Positions 23,656 to 35,710 of a stretch of DNA of 64,000 bases are shown here, in pieces. Position 1 is the stretch's first letter. Every line of letters begins with the position of its first letter. The DNA is from Watersipora subatra (taxonomy: Eukaryota > Bryozoa > Gymnolaemata > Cheilostomatida > Watersiporidae): assembly GCF_963576615.1 (NCBI RefSeq), contig NC_088711.1:62715248-62779247 (forward strand), read 5' to 3'. The notes beneath the pieces are model-generated. The model saw only the letters and a list, made by a program, of their open reading frames with translations, had not been told where the DNA came from and ran no database searches. A program made the translations under genes and the position numbers.

Positions 23656-24874
23656 AGCTTTTTCGTTTGATTAATAATAATTAGGTCTTTCAACTGAGTT
23701 CAACTTGTCAGTACTTTTTGAATAGTAAAATATTTCAACCTATGGAAACCGAGTAGTCTTTAGCTTTATTTATACACACCGCAGAACACCGTGAAACTAC
23801 AAAGATATATGCATTTAGCTAACATAATGTTGCTACATAAAATGATATAAGTAATGAAACATTGCAAGCAAGGTACAAGTATATTTACAGTAATGTTGGG
23901 TTTAAAATAACAACAAAAATAAAGGTGATTATAGTTAAGATGCAATTACAACAAATTCAAAAGACAAAAAATGTATAACCGTACCTTATTGCACCTTTCC
24001 AGAAGAGAGTTAGTTAAGTACTTGTAGAAACTCTGTATACTTGCATATAAAAATACTTACAGAATATATGTATAATATGCTTGAGTAATATGAGTAAGAT
24101 ATAATTGATCGTCACTGTCAGATATAACATCTACCTGAAATACGTAAACCAGAGAACGCACATCTTGACAGTTGAAGCTCTGGTGTAAAAGTGATGAAGA
24201 CAAACACTTGCTGACAAAATACAGTGTTGAAAATTCCAGAAAGATTGTGATTCCCTGAGTAAAAAATAGCCAAAATAACAAGATTGCAGCAGTGATATCA
24301 CAAAGGTAGCAGCGTGTCATAACAGGAACTATGTTTATTGAAATAATATTGCCTGTATTCTGAATCCCTTTTGAATCATCGCACTTCTTTGTGCTGTGGC
24401 TATTTCTAATTTTGGTTCTGGCAGACTGTAGGATAAACAACAAGACCAAATAACAAGGGTGATAGAAATGTTATTAGAAGTTTTTGGGAACATTACACAC
24501 CTGTTCATGTCAAATGAGAGCAACAAATCTAATCACTTGCCTGGTGCGTGCAAATCAAATTCCTAATCACTCAGTAATGGTTTTAAAATATTCGACAAAC
24601 TAATGAGTACAAACTTAAAAAGTTATGCAGTATTTGATGATAGTTAGCCTGTCTTGACCAACTGTTGTTTTGCGGAGTTGACCCTCCGTCGAGCGGGTGA
24701 GCAAAACAACAGTATATAGTATGAAGGAAACTTTGTAGATCTATTTTTGTAATTAATGCATAGAGAACATAAAGCATTGCTATATATATAAATACTAATC
24801 AGTAATTATCTGGCTAGTAAAATATCTAGTAAATCAAATATTTGACAAACTATTGAGTACAAAAACTTCTAAAG
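23656..24874. other. Intergenic, nothing firm
   Basis: A 130-codon minus-strand frame at 24057-24449 has one hydrophobic stretch (AAILLFWLFFTQGITIFLEF) but no recognisable domain or splice context. A short inverted repeat, CTGTTGTTTTGC / GCAAAACAACAG, lies at 24660-24712. Confidence 0.35.
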
Positions 24875-25415
24875 CAGGGATGGCCAAATGATTTTGGTCA
24901 TGATCCGCTACGGCCGAATCTGATGAACTAAAGATCAACAACGAGCTGAAAATGTGCATTTTTTTTGCCATATATAAACACGCAATTATTTGTGTACATC
25001 TCACAACAAAGTGACAAATACGATTTTAAAAAATATTGTTCATATACATAATTTAACTAAAAGTCACTGAATGAATGTGTTGTAATAAATATGTCTGATG
25101 TCAGTGAGAAAAATTATGAGCGAGCTTTGACTTCACAATACTATTAAAGCGCAGTTTTCTGCCACTTACAGCGACTCTTAAAATTCATGAAGAAGAGTAT
25201 TTGTGAGTCGTGTTCTTCGATTGTTTTTTACAAAATTCATTGCGGAAAACTATAAATTTACAAAAATTCCAAGAAAAGTATACAAAAGCATTTTTTAAAC
25301 CAAATTTTTGAAAAAATATTTCAAAAATATATTTTGACAGCCAACTTGAAAGATCCACAAAAAAATTACAGAGATTCACATTCGGATCTATAGATCCGCC
25401 ATTTGGCCATAGCTG
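24875..25415. mobile_element. hAT-type MITE with 8-bp TSD
   Basis: Starts CAGGGATGGCCAAATG and ends CATTTGGCCATAGCTG, the classic hAT terminal pattern. It is flanked by perfect 8-bp direct repeats TTCTAAAG at 24867-24874 and 25416-25423. The 541-bp interior has no transposase. Sub-terminal GATCCGC / GCGGATC also pair. Confidence 0.85.
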
Positions 25416-25423
25416 TTCTAAAG

Positions 25424-26012
25424 AAAAGCAGATGTTCAACAAGATAGGGTAGTTTGCCAGAAGTTTCCTTTTTTGTGAGTTGATTTTTGTGTAAGTTAAT
25501 TGTCATCAGTTTCTCCCTTCTTTCCATCAATTGATTGAACAATAATGTTATATATTGTACTGAATACAAATATGAGTGAAAAGCAGATGACCAACAAATT
25601 TTCCTTGCACTGTATCCAGGCTACTAGGTTTATTTTACATGTATGTGTTTTAACACTACCACAGCGGTAAGAAAAACATAAAGTTGTTAAAATATACAAA
25701 ATAATTGCTGTTGGCATTATTTTTTATATTTTGAAAAAATATTTCAAACACCTATTTTAGTTCTTGCCCGTTACCACTACATTTCAAAAACCAAAAGCAT
25801 AAAATATTTTATTCAGATAGAGATATTCACATGAATCTGCATCTACCAAATAGCGTTGCCTCTGATGAGGTAGAACACTACTTGCCATCACCAGGAGGTC
25901 TAAGTACTGATTGTGTAGTGAGAGTCCCTCATATCTTTAACAGTGTCCTATAATATATTAGGCTCAGGGTTTAGCAATACTGCTGATCAAAGTCAGCTGG
26001 TTGTGTATTTAG
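25424..26012. other. No recognisable gene
   Basis: AT-rich; no supported frame, RNA or repeat. Confidence 0.4.
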
Positions 26013-26600
26013 TCAGCTCTTTATTTCGTGTATGGTCCTTGGTAGACAGCTTTGGTGATAGCATCTGGAGTGAGAGGAAATTGTTGTTGGCTCGTCATAG
26101 CTTGTAGTTGATATCATCATTGTGCTATCATTTACTATCTCGGCATCGGCTGACAAAAGTGCACTGGGAATGTCCTTTGCTTGCAGGATATGGGTCAGCA
26201 AGTTCAACCTAAAATTTTTCTGACGATTTGAAGCGTTTGCAGGCCTAATTCAGTTCATGTGTCACCTACACTTTCCCTTCCCTTAAGACTTGCTATGAAT
26301 TTTATAGCACTGTACCATCTCAACATTATGTATGGTGTTGGTGTATGTATGGAATCATGTATGGTGTCTACATATTCTAGGATTGGTCTGCATAGATTGG
26401 TGTATGTTATGAGGCGACCCTGTTTAAGGGCATCATTTAGCACCTACTTACTTCAGCACACGGTTGACCTTACAGGCCTGTTGGGTTCTGGGGTTACGTG
26501 TTTCCCGAATCGGTGGCTAGTCTGTAGGGTGATATCCAGATATTTCATATCCTCCTGTCATTTCAAGGGTGTATCTCTAAGTCTGTAAGTGGAAAGTAGT
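26013..26600 (-). pseudogene. Non-LTR retrotransposon RT, C-terminal relic
   Basis: Minus-strand peptides in order: a block like SHRFGKHVTP, then LITYTNLCRPILEYVDTIHD (the conserved LINE motif Y..LvRPiLEYa...W), IKFIASLKGRESVGDT, TELGLQTLQIVRK, and finally RLNLLTHILQAKDIPSALLS ending in a stop at 26013. At least one frameshift and earlier stops separate the pieces, so it is dead. The active-site domain is missing. Confidence 0.65.
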
Positions 26601-27829
26601 TCTGTTGCCAAATGCAATTGCATGGCATTAAGAGTTGTTGAAGGGTAGGCTACCTTCTACTTGGAGGATCAGTTATGTACATCATTTATGTTTGGCTGGA
26701 AGTTAGTAGCATCCTTAACAGAGTTTACTCAATGATATACTATACCGTTTGCTATTGGGTCAGAAATTGCAGAGGTAGACTTCCCTTGACAGCAAGTTTA
26801 GATACAGTTTGTTCCAATTTCTTTTGTTATCGTTAAAGATTATACAATATATAACGTAATTAAACCGCCATAAATGTAGTAACCCAATATATTTGGTTAC
26901 CATATAAGATTATATCATATATAGGTAACGTGTGTATGTTGTTATATATGTAGTAACCCTAAAACGCTACATATAATAGTACTAGACTAGCTGTATTCCT
27001 GACATAGTTCAGTAAAATGGCAATGTAGTTTTAATGGCCGCATACATTGTGAATGATACAAACTGTATCATTCACAAATGATGACTGACTTTATCGCTGG
27101 TCTTCTGATGTATTAGGTGTCATGTTCATTGTAATATTGTGTATATCTCCGGTGTTCAGGCGGTTCTCCATTATGGCATCTGCTCCTGCTAATACTTGCT
27201 AATACCACGAATTGGGTAGCTTACATGAGCGATGGCAGATTCACTCAATCTGTTCGTTAGGAAAGATCTATCATATTTATTATTATTATAGCTTAACATT
27301 ATCTTTCTCCAACCATTTCTCATGCCTCACAACGTTCCCTTGGAACTTTCTCTTTTCACTATTTAGAAGTACGTTCTCTTACTCTTCTACCTAACCAGTA
27401 GTGGTTAACAAAAGATTCTAACAGAAGGTGGGGCATATTACTTGCAAACATTTTTGTACACTTTTGCATGGTCTACCAAATGAAGGCTATGCCAGCACCG
27501 CTAAGGAAAGATAACTTCCACAAACCTTTTGTAGATTGTTCAACTATAATTGTTCAAGATTGTTCAATAGCACTAAAAATGGAACTGATGAATGTGGTAC
27601 TTAAAGTTTTGTTTTATATAATAAAACAGTTAGAGTAGCTCAGGCATATAACTTCTACAACTGCTATTGTTCTTTCTCTCTTCTATAGATACATATAATC
27701 TCAATGTTTACTACATTCAAGTTAATATAGTAACTGTATATTCTTGCTACAGCTTGTACAGCAGTTTTAGCCACTTTATATTCTTGTAAGAAGTATATAG
27801 TATATTTTTATATAGAGTGTATTATTACC
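26601..27829. other. Intergenic, one short hairpin
   Basis: GTGAATGATACAAAC / TGTATCATTCAC at about 27050-27078 is a short hairpin. N-terminal exons of the downstream WD40 gene may lie here, but none could be identified. Confidence 0.35.
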
Positions 27830-28495
27830 AGGCATATCCTAAATTCCGAAAATTTGACACCAAATTTTAAGCTTAAAATCCATCATCAACTTATAGGGCG
27901 GTCACATTTTTATGACACTAATTCTAGTGAAATTTGACTTGAAAAAATATAGCAAATCAAAACTACATGATAAAACATATAAGGATTTATTTATAAAATA
28001 GTAAAATATTATTAATCCTACTCAATATGAGATAGATCAAACACAAAGTCCCAATCTTCATCGTTCAAATTATTATCACTAGGATTCTCTCCTGGATGCG
28101 GCAAGGCTTTTCTATTAAAAAAAAACGTACAAGTTATTAAAGGTGGCAGTTTCGTTCTATTGATGAGGCAGGCCAACACGATGGTGAAGTATTGTTTTCA
28201 TGGCTTGTGGTTTTCCCTAGAACTGTCGTATTTTGTTCTTCTGGTAATTGTTGTACCTATTGCCGACGGAACAAAAAACATGAGCATTTTTGCTGATGGC
28301 AGTTTTTATACCATTTTCTCAGGTACGCATCGCCTGCCTCTAATGCTGACCGTACTATTAGCAATCAAATGATTAAAGCCAGAGAAGGGGGTTGACTTAT
28401 AAGGCAGGTTCATGTCAAAACTAGAATTTTTAAACCAAACTTCAGACCTCAACTTATACAATGGGTTGACTTTTATGCTGGAATTTACGGTATAT
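27830..28495 (-). pseudogene. pogo/Tigger-type transposon relic
   Basis: The minus frame contains KQYFTIVLACLINRTKLPPL, the DDE-1 pattern (vlLa..adGtkLPP..IFK) of pogo/Tigger transposases. It continues through NRKALPHPGENPSDNN to an acidic tail, NLNDEDWDFVFDLSHIE, and a stop at about 28028. Upstream the frame is broken. Loosely inverted flanks (CATCAACTTATAGGGCGGTC on the left; GGTTGACTTATAAGGCAGG on the right) suggest an internally deleted copy. Confidence 0.6.
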
Positions 28496-28700
28496 ATTGT
28501 GTGTTTCTGATATACAGATATATACATAATTATGTATAACATACATGGATAAAATGTATTTCAATTGTAGCTTAAATAATAAGTTTCAACACTGCATCTT
28601 ATAATTATAGCTTGCACCAAAAGTATAAGGATTGTATGTTTCGATTATACATCACACCATAAGTATAGAGACTGTATGTTCCTGCCATAGCTTGCACAGT

Positions 28701-30230
28701 ATGTACAAAGACCGAACATCACTCATACCTGAAGCCAAGGCTGACGAAGAGACAAAGACCTCTGAATGGGCAGCTGATGGTGTGATTACTTGCATGCAAT
28801 ACAACCCTGAGCAGTGAGTCTAACCAAACAGACTCTGAGCTTTTAACTAAAAGCTTGTAACATATTTCGTGTAAATGTTCATGTTAAAGTCATCATTCAT
28901 AAATTAGTACTGTTTGGTTGCTCAAGAACATATCTGTATTATTCATTAATTTGAGCCCAATTACATGTATCTTGTGGTTTTATGCTGATATTACGTCACA
29001 CTTGTAAGAGGGTTAATACTGGAAACAACCAGGCCACAAGCTGGTTAGAACCAGCTGAAGTATCAGTCGTAAAAGTATACAATATTTGCTGATAATTTTA
29101 GAAATGAGATCGCATATGGTTCAAGTGACCATATGGTCTATATTAGGACCTTTTCACCAGATGGTTCTCAGATGCCTCTTCTAAACACCTTGCAGCATGA
29201 TGGGGAGATAACTGCGCTCCGATGGAACCATGTTAAGAGGCAGTGGGTTTCAGGTATATATGGTAGCTATATCAAACCAAGTTAAAAGGTAGTGGGTTTC
29301 ATTGAGATACGGTAGCTATATGGAACCAAGTTAAGAGGCAATGGGTTTCGGGTTTATATGGTAGCTATATGGAACCATGTTAAGAGGCAGGGGATTTCAA
29401 GTATATATGGTAGCTATAATACAAAAATAGCTACAGAACCACCAAGGTCGTTGCATTCTCATATATGAACCTTAATTCAATCTAGACTGAGTGTACAATC
29501 AACAAATATTTAGCAAGTCCTATTTATACATGCTGAGTAAAACATATACCAGTATGCATACGTATAAGCTTCAGTTTTCAAGTGAAACCTAGAATTACAT
29601 AGAAAGCACATTCGTCCATTGTATGGGTAATATTATTAATAATCTAGTTTAATCTACTTTAATGTTGTAACAAATATGCAGGTATATATAAAAGTTATAA
29701 CATACAGGTATAAACACTAAAAAGCAGATATAACTGTTGTCAAATAAAATGTTATTGCTTCTCAGACATGTAGACATATGTGGATGTTATTTTGAAGGCT
29801 CTGATGATGGGACAATAAAGGTTTGGTCTGGTCAAGGAATGAATGACCTCCTGCAGACTCTGTCAGAAAAGTCAGCGGTCACCTGTCTATGCATCGACTC
29901 AGCCAATGGCGCAATAATTGCTGGCCTTCAAAACATCATCAAGTATGTAGTTATTGCATTTCATCTGATGCATGCTGGGATACTATATTTATACCATCAT
30001 CACTACTTTACATCGCATTCCCTTGATAGACCTGTTCTAGATCTACAGCTTGGACTTGATCTATTGTCAGGGTTTATGACAGCCAGAAGTTTCGGTTAAT
30101 GCAGACCAATGTTGGGCACACAGACTCGGTGCGGGACGTAGTGCACATTCCCGAGCGTGAACAGTATGTCTCTTGCTCATGGGACAAAACTATCAGAATA
30201 TGGAATGAATGGAAGCAAACTAAGAAACGA
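28701..30230 (+). CDS. WD40-repeat protein, exons up to element A
   Basis: Four exons join with matching phases: 28701-28813 (phase 2 end), 29102-29253, 29798-29942 and 30071-30230, all with AG/GT borders. The translation gives about four beta-propeller blades: ADGVITCMQYNPEQ, NEIAYGSSDHMVYIRTF, HDGEITALRWNHVKRQWVSG, SDDGTIKVWSGQG, GHTDSVRDVVHIPEREQYVS and SCSWDKTIRIWNEWKQTKKR. Blades of this type usually mediate protein-protein contacts. ATG 28701 could be the start, or the first exon could begin at the acceptor CCATAG (28690); a seven-blade propeller would need more upstream exons that I cannot find. The last intron has been enlarged by the 8.3-kb element A. The family member is not identified. 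Confidence 0.75.
29226..29421 (+). repeat. 49-bp tandem duplication of an exon end
   Basis: AACCATGTTAAGAGGCAGTG plus GGTTTCAG and the following GTATATATGGTAGCTATAT recur at 29226, 29275, 29324 and 29373, exactly 49 bp apart. The first copy is the 3' end of the WD40 exon with its splice donor. The later copies lie in the intron with altered donor bases (ATTGAG, GGTTTA, AGTATA). Confidence 0.85.
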
Positions 30231-30432
30231 GTGAGTCGATTGGTCAAAGTGTTCTTCATTTCAGCTAATCAGCTCCCATTATTTTAAGTATAGTTGATAG
30301 CGCTAGTAGTATAGTGAGAGCAGATCTACACATAATAGGCGGAGCTTAGGGAGCAGGAAGTGACATCACATCAGGATCTGTTTGATTGACAGTTGGGGGG
30401 CGGAGCTAGGCGGTGTTGAGTCATGGTGTGAG

Positions 30433-30885
30433 TCATGGCGAGCTGTGTGATTCGTGGTGCGAGTAATGGTGTGAGTTGGTTGGTGACGTCGCGGTGGTGG
30501 TGTCGGTGGCCGAGTGGTGAGTCGGGCCGCGAGACGATTCGCGGTTGTATTTGGGATTATCGGATTTCGTTGGCGTCTGGTAGAGGTCGCTCTTCCGTGC
30601 CGTTTCGGGGATTGACGGAGAGCTCGGTGGCGACGGGTTGACGGACGGTGGCGGATGGATTTCGAGATCGTCGGAGCTTGTATGTATTTTCTTTTTTCCG
30701 ATCCCGAATGAGAATGATGTGTCCGCGAACGAATATTCATTTTGATTGTAAACTTCATAAATTCTGAAATTATCTATCGCCTCTAAGTCTTCATCAGGAT
30801 TAAAACTTTTCAGAATTGACGGAGCATGCAATCTGAAGGAATTCAGAGAGAAATTAAAACAAAGATTATAAACTCTGTATATCAA
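30433..30885 (-). pseudogene. Gene 1 in the deleted arm of A (start codon lost)
   Basis: The frame encodes FRIYEVYNQNEYSFADTSFS and the Pro/Ser/Thr/His-rich tail, as in the intact copies at 38143 and 48657, but the ATG has become ATA and the 5' side is fused to the last codons of gene 2 through a deletion of about 572 bp. The frame nevertheless stays open for 150 codons with no ATG start. Transcription would run outward, toward the element tip. Confidence 0.6.
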
Positions 30886-31049
30886 GACAGTAATGAGTTA
30901 AGGAAATGATATTATGATTAAATTTTATATAGTTTATTTGATGATATATCATAGGGATTTAAACTTACTATCAATGGATATGTTATTGAATAAAAGTTTT
31001 GTATATAAAAATGCTAAAACATAATATAAAAAAGACTATTGAATTTCAT

Positions 31050-31100
31050 TCAATCCCAATTTTCTTCTTCTTCTTTCATTGTCGAATGAGAATGAACTGT
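31050..31100 (-). pseudogene. Orphan terminal exon of the WGYC gene, left arm of A
   Basis: A 51-nt exon copy encoding TVHSHSTMKEEEENWD and a stop, preceded on its strand by GATTGTAG. All upstream exons have been replaced by the 68-bp satellite in this element. Confidence 0.6.
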
Positions 31101-31164
31101 CTACAATCAAAACATACATTATTTTTAGTGAGATATAGTAAAAGTAAGACATACAATCAGATTA

Positions 31165-33655
31165 GATGTACATATACTTATTATCTGTACTTTAATAACA
31201 CTCCTGATGATCTCTTACTACACTTTATAATAATTGTACATATACTTATTCTCTGTACTTTATTAACACTCCTGATGATCTCTGACAGCACTTTATAATA
31301 ATTGTACATATACTTATTCTCTGTACTTTATTAACACTCTTGATGATCTTTTATAGCACTTTATAATAATTGTACATATACTTATTCTCTGTACTTTATT
31401 AATACTCCTGATGATCTCTTACAGCACTTTATAATAATTGTACACATACCTATTCTCAGTACTTTATTAACACTCCTGATGATCTTTTACAGCACTTTAG
31501 AATAATTGTACACATACTTATTCTCTGTACTTTATTAACACTCTTGATGATCTCTTACTACACTTTATAATAATTGTACACATACTTATTCTCTGTATTT
31601 TATTAACACTCTTGATGGACTTTTACTACACTTTATAATAATTGTACACATACTTATTCTCTGTACTTTTTTACCACACCTGATGATCTCTTACAGCACT
31701 TTATAATAATTGTACATATACTTATTCTCAGTACTTTATTAACACTCCTGATGATCTCTTACAGCACTTTATAATAATTGTACATATACTTATTCTCAGT
31801 ACTTTATTAACACTCCTGATGATCTCTTACAGCACTTTATAATAATTGTACACATACTTATTCTCAGTACTTTATTAACACTCCTAATGATCTCTTACAG
31901 TACTTTATAATAATTGTACATATACTTATTCTCTGTACTTTATTAACACTCTTGATGTTCTCTTACAGCACTTTATAATAATTGTACACATACTTATTCT
32001 CAGTACTTTATTAACACTCCTGATGATCTCTTAATACACTTTATAATAATTGTACATATACTTATTCTCTGTACTTTATTAACACTCTTGATGATCTCTT
32101 ACTACACTTTATAATAATTGTACATATACTTATTCTCAGTACTTTATTAACACTCCTGATGATCTCTTAATACACTTTATAATAATTGTACATATACTTA
32201 TTCTCTGTACTTTATTAACACTCTTGATGATCTCTTACTACACTTTATAATAATTGTACATATACTTATTCTCAGTACTTTATTAACACTCCTGATGATC
32301 TCTTACAGCACTTTATAATAATTGTACATATACTTATTCTCAGTACTTTATTAACACTCTTGATGATCTCTTACAGTACTTTATAATAATTGTACATATA
32401 CTTATTCTCTGTACTTTATTAACACTCCTGATGATCTCTTACAGCACTTTATAATAATTGTACATATACTTATTCTCTGTACTTTATTAACACTCTTGAT
32501 GATCTCTTAATACACTTTATAATAATTGTACATATACTTATTCTCTGTACTTTATTAACACTCTTGATGATCTCTTACTACACTTTATAATAATTGTACA
32601 TATACTTATTCTCAGTACTTTATTAACACTCCTGATGATCTCTTACAGCACTTTATAATAATTGTACATATACTTATTCTCAGTACTTTATTAACACTCT
32701 TGATGATCTCTTACAGTACTTTATAATAATTGTACATATACTTAATATCTGTACTTTATTAACACTCTTGATGAACTCTTACAGCACTTTATAATAATTG
32801 TACATATACTTATTATCTGTACTTTGTTAACACACCTGATGATCTTTTACAACACTTTATAATAATTGTACATATACTTATTCTCTGTACTTTATTAACA
32901 CTCTTGATGATCTCTTACAGCACTTTATAATAATTGTACATATACTTAATATCTGTACTTTATTTACACTCTTGATGAACTCTTACAGAACTTTATAATA
33001 ATTGTACATATACTTATTATCTGTACTTTAATAACACTCCTGATGATCTCTTACTACACTTTATAATAACTGTACATATACTTATTCTCTGTACTTTATT
33101 AACAATCCTGATGATCTCTGACAGCACTTTATAATAATTGTACATATACTTATTCTCTGTACTTTATTAACACTCTTGATGATCTCTTACAGCACTTTAT
33201 AATAATTGTACATATACTTATTCTCTGTACTTTATTAATACTCCTGATGTTCTCTTACAACACTTTATAATAATTGTACACATACTTATTCTCAGTACTT
33301 TATTAACACTCCTGATGATCTTTTACAGCACTTTAGAATAATTGTACACATACTTATTCTCTGTACTTTATTAACACTCTTGATGATCTCTTACTACACT
33401 TTATAATAATTGTACACATACTTATTCTCTGTATTTTATTAACACTCTTGATGGTCTTTTACTACACTTTATAATAATTGTACACATACTTATTATCTGT
33501 ACTTTTTTACCACACCTGATGATCTCTTACAGCACTTTATAATAATTGTACATATACTTATTCTCAGTACTTTATTAACACTCTTGATGATCTCTTACAG
33601 CACTTTATAATAATTGTACATATACTTATTCTCTGTACTTTATTAACACTCCTGA
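31165..33655 (+). repeat. 68-bp satellite, left array of A
   Basis: About 36 tandem copies of a unit containing TGTACATATACTTATTCTCT, GTACTTTATTAACACTCCTG and ATGATCTCTTACAGCACTTT. The period is 68 bp (for example TACATA at 31237 and 31305). Copies alternate small variants (CTCCTGAT/CTCTTGAT; TACATA/TACACA), suggesting local block duplications. Confidence 0.95.
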
Positions 33656-34330
33656 TCTTTAATTAAATTAAACTAGTAGACTTGCTAGCATCACATTCTA
33701 ACTGATATCTTCAAAATATGGAAAAGACTGTGAAGTGATATATAATACACAATCTTGCGATAAAATCATGACAAAATACTTTTGGTAAAGAGAACCCTGT
33801 TATCATTCATCAATCTTTGAGAGAATAAATGATACATACTACATTTATTCAAAACAATACATATATTCATTTTCTTTATATTCTCTTCAAAACGAATACT
33901 TACCTATACCTACCTTAGTACAATTCCTCCATCTGTCCATTGGGCCTTCTTTTTTTTTGCTCATTCCTCTATTTACTGGGCAAGAGACTGTTATGGAATG
34001 GTTAAGCCAAACCAAACAGGAGAATTCCATAGGCAAGCCTAGGAAAACACTCAGGTCGATTGCCAAGGCGCTTGTCCACACGACAGCCTGAACACAGCGA
34101 CACTCAACGAACTTAATCGCGAGTAGCCGGCTAACAGAATTCTAGCTGAAGCATACAAGCCTTATGGTATCAACGCTCGATTGCCCCAAAATCTCAATCT
34201 GTATATAAGTAGGCATCAGGAGCAGGACTAAGTGATGAAAAGGAAAATTACACTGAGCAAGCTTCTTATACAGAGTATTGAAGAATAGTGGCATATCCAA
34301 CAAAATCAATGAAGCGAAAATAGTAAACAG
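33656..34330. other. Conserved inner block of A, left arm
   Basis: Inverted copy of 35040-35705. It contains the frame LFTGQETVMEWLSQTKQENS ... ALVHTTA (+, about 33968-34090). It ends with a TATA box in the minus direction (CTGTATAAGAAGC, about 34260-34273) beside the TTTCGCGAAA array. The opposite strand is also open here (VFLGLPMEFSCLVWLNHSIT), so the coding strand is not certain. Confidence 0.45.
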
Positions 34331-35036
34331 ATTTTCGCGAAATTGAATTTCGCGAAAGTGAATTTCGCGAAATTACACATTATATATATTATATAGTCAA
34401 CTTTCGCGAAATTGGATTTCGCGAAATTACACATTATATATATTATATAGTCAACTTTCGCGAAATTGAATTTCGCGAAAGTGAATTTCGCGAAATCCAA
34501 TTTCGCGAAATTACACATATAATATATATGTGTAATTTCGCGAAATCCAATTTCGCGAAATTCACTTTCGCGAAATTCAATTTCGCGAAAGTTGACTATA
34601 TAATATATATAATGTGTAATTTCGCGAAATCCAATTTCGCGAAATTCACTTTCGCGAAATTCAATTTCGCGAAAGTTGACTATATAATATATATAATGTG
34701 TAATTTCGCGAAATTCACTTTCGCGAAATTCAATTTCGCGAAAGATGACTATATAATATATATAATGTGTAATTTCGCGAAATTCACTTTCGCGAAATTC
34801 AATTTCGCGAAAGTTGACTATATAATATATATAATGTGTAATTTCGCGAAATCCAATTTCGCGAAATTCACTTTCGCGAAATTCAATTTCGCGAAAGTTG
34901 ACTATATAATATATATAATGTGTAATTTCGCGAAATTCACTTTCGCGAAATTCAATTTCGCGAAAGATGACTATATAATATATATAATGTGTAATTTCGC
35001 GAAATTCACTTTCGCGAAATTCAATTTCGCGAAAAT
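34330..35036. repeat. TTTCGCGAAA palindrome arrays at the centre of A
   Basis: More than two dozen copies of the self-complementary 10-mer TTTCGCGAAA in groups of two to four at 15-bp spacing (linkers TTCAC, TTCAA, TCCAA). Groups are separated by GACTATATAATATATATAAT-type spacers. The array inverts at about 34523 within ACACATATAATATATATGTGT. The long FAKFNFAK-type frames on both strands come only from the 15-bp period. Confidence 0.95.
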
Positions 35037-35039
35037 CTG

Positions 35040-35705
35040 TTTACTATTTTCGCTTCATTGATTTTGTTGGATACGCCACTATTCTTCAATACTCTGTATA
35101 AGAAGCTTGCTCAGTGTAATTTTCCTTTTCATCACTTAGTCCTGCTCCTGATGCCTACTTATATACAGATTGAGATTTTGGGGCAATCGAGCGTTGATAC
35201 CATAAGGCTTGTATGCTTCAGCTAGAATTCTGTTAGCCGGCTACTCGCGATTAAGTTCGTTGAGTGTCGCTGTGTTCAGGCTGTCGTGTGGACAAGCGCC
35301 TTGGCAATCGACCTGAGTGTTTTCCTAGGCTTGCCTATGGAATTCTCCTGTTTGGTTTGGCTTAACCATTCCATAACAGTCTCTTGCCCAGTAAATAGAG
35401 GAATGAGCAAAAAAAAAAAGAAGGCCCAATGGACAGATGGAGGAATTGTACTAAGGTGGGTATAGGTAAGTATTCGTTTTGAAGAGAATATAAAGAAAAT
35501 GAATATATGTATTGTTTTGAATAAATGTAGTATGTATCATTTATTCTCTCAAAGATTGATGAATGATAACAGGGTTCTCTTTACCAAAAGTATTTTGTCA
35601 TGATTTTATCGAAAGATTGTGTATTATATATCACTTCACAGTCTTTTCCATATTTTGAAGATATCAGTTAGAATGTGATGCTAGCAAGTCTACTAGTTTA
35701 ATTTA
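35040..35705. other. Conserved inner block of A, right arm
   Basis: Mirror of 33656-34330. Beside the array is GTATAAGAAGC (about 35095), the TATA of an outward unit. ATGAGCAAAA at 35404 has an 11-A run (9 in the other arm) and is followed by TATAG|GTAAGTATT, a strong donor (GTAAGT at 35466-35471). The LFTG frame is on the minus strand here. Confidence 0.4.
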
Positions 35706-35710
35706 ATTAA

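Noticed and set aside
24057-24449. 130-codon minus-strand frame with a hydrophobic stretch
   Set aside because: No ATG-supported domain, splice context or homology signal; AT-rich DNA readily gives such hydrophobic frames.
31165-33655. CRISPR-like regular repeats
   Set aside because: Period 68 bp with no unique spacers in a eukaryotic, intron-rich context; this is a satellite.
34306-35061. Long FAKFNFAK-repeat frames on both strands at the centre of element A (and 55861-56130 in B)
   Set aside because: They are produced by the 15-bp (five-codon) periodicity of TTTCGCGAAA on both strands; no start context or non-repeat sequence supports a protein.
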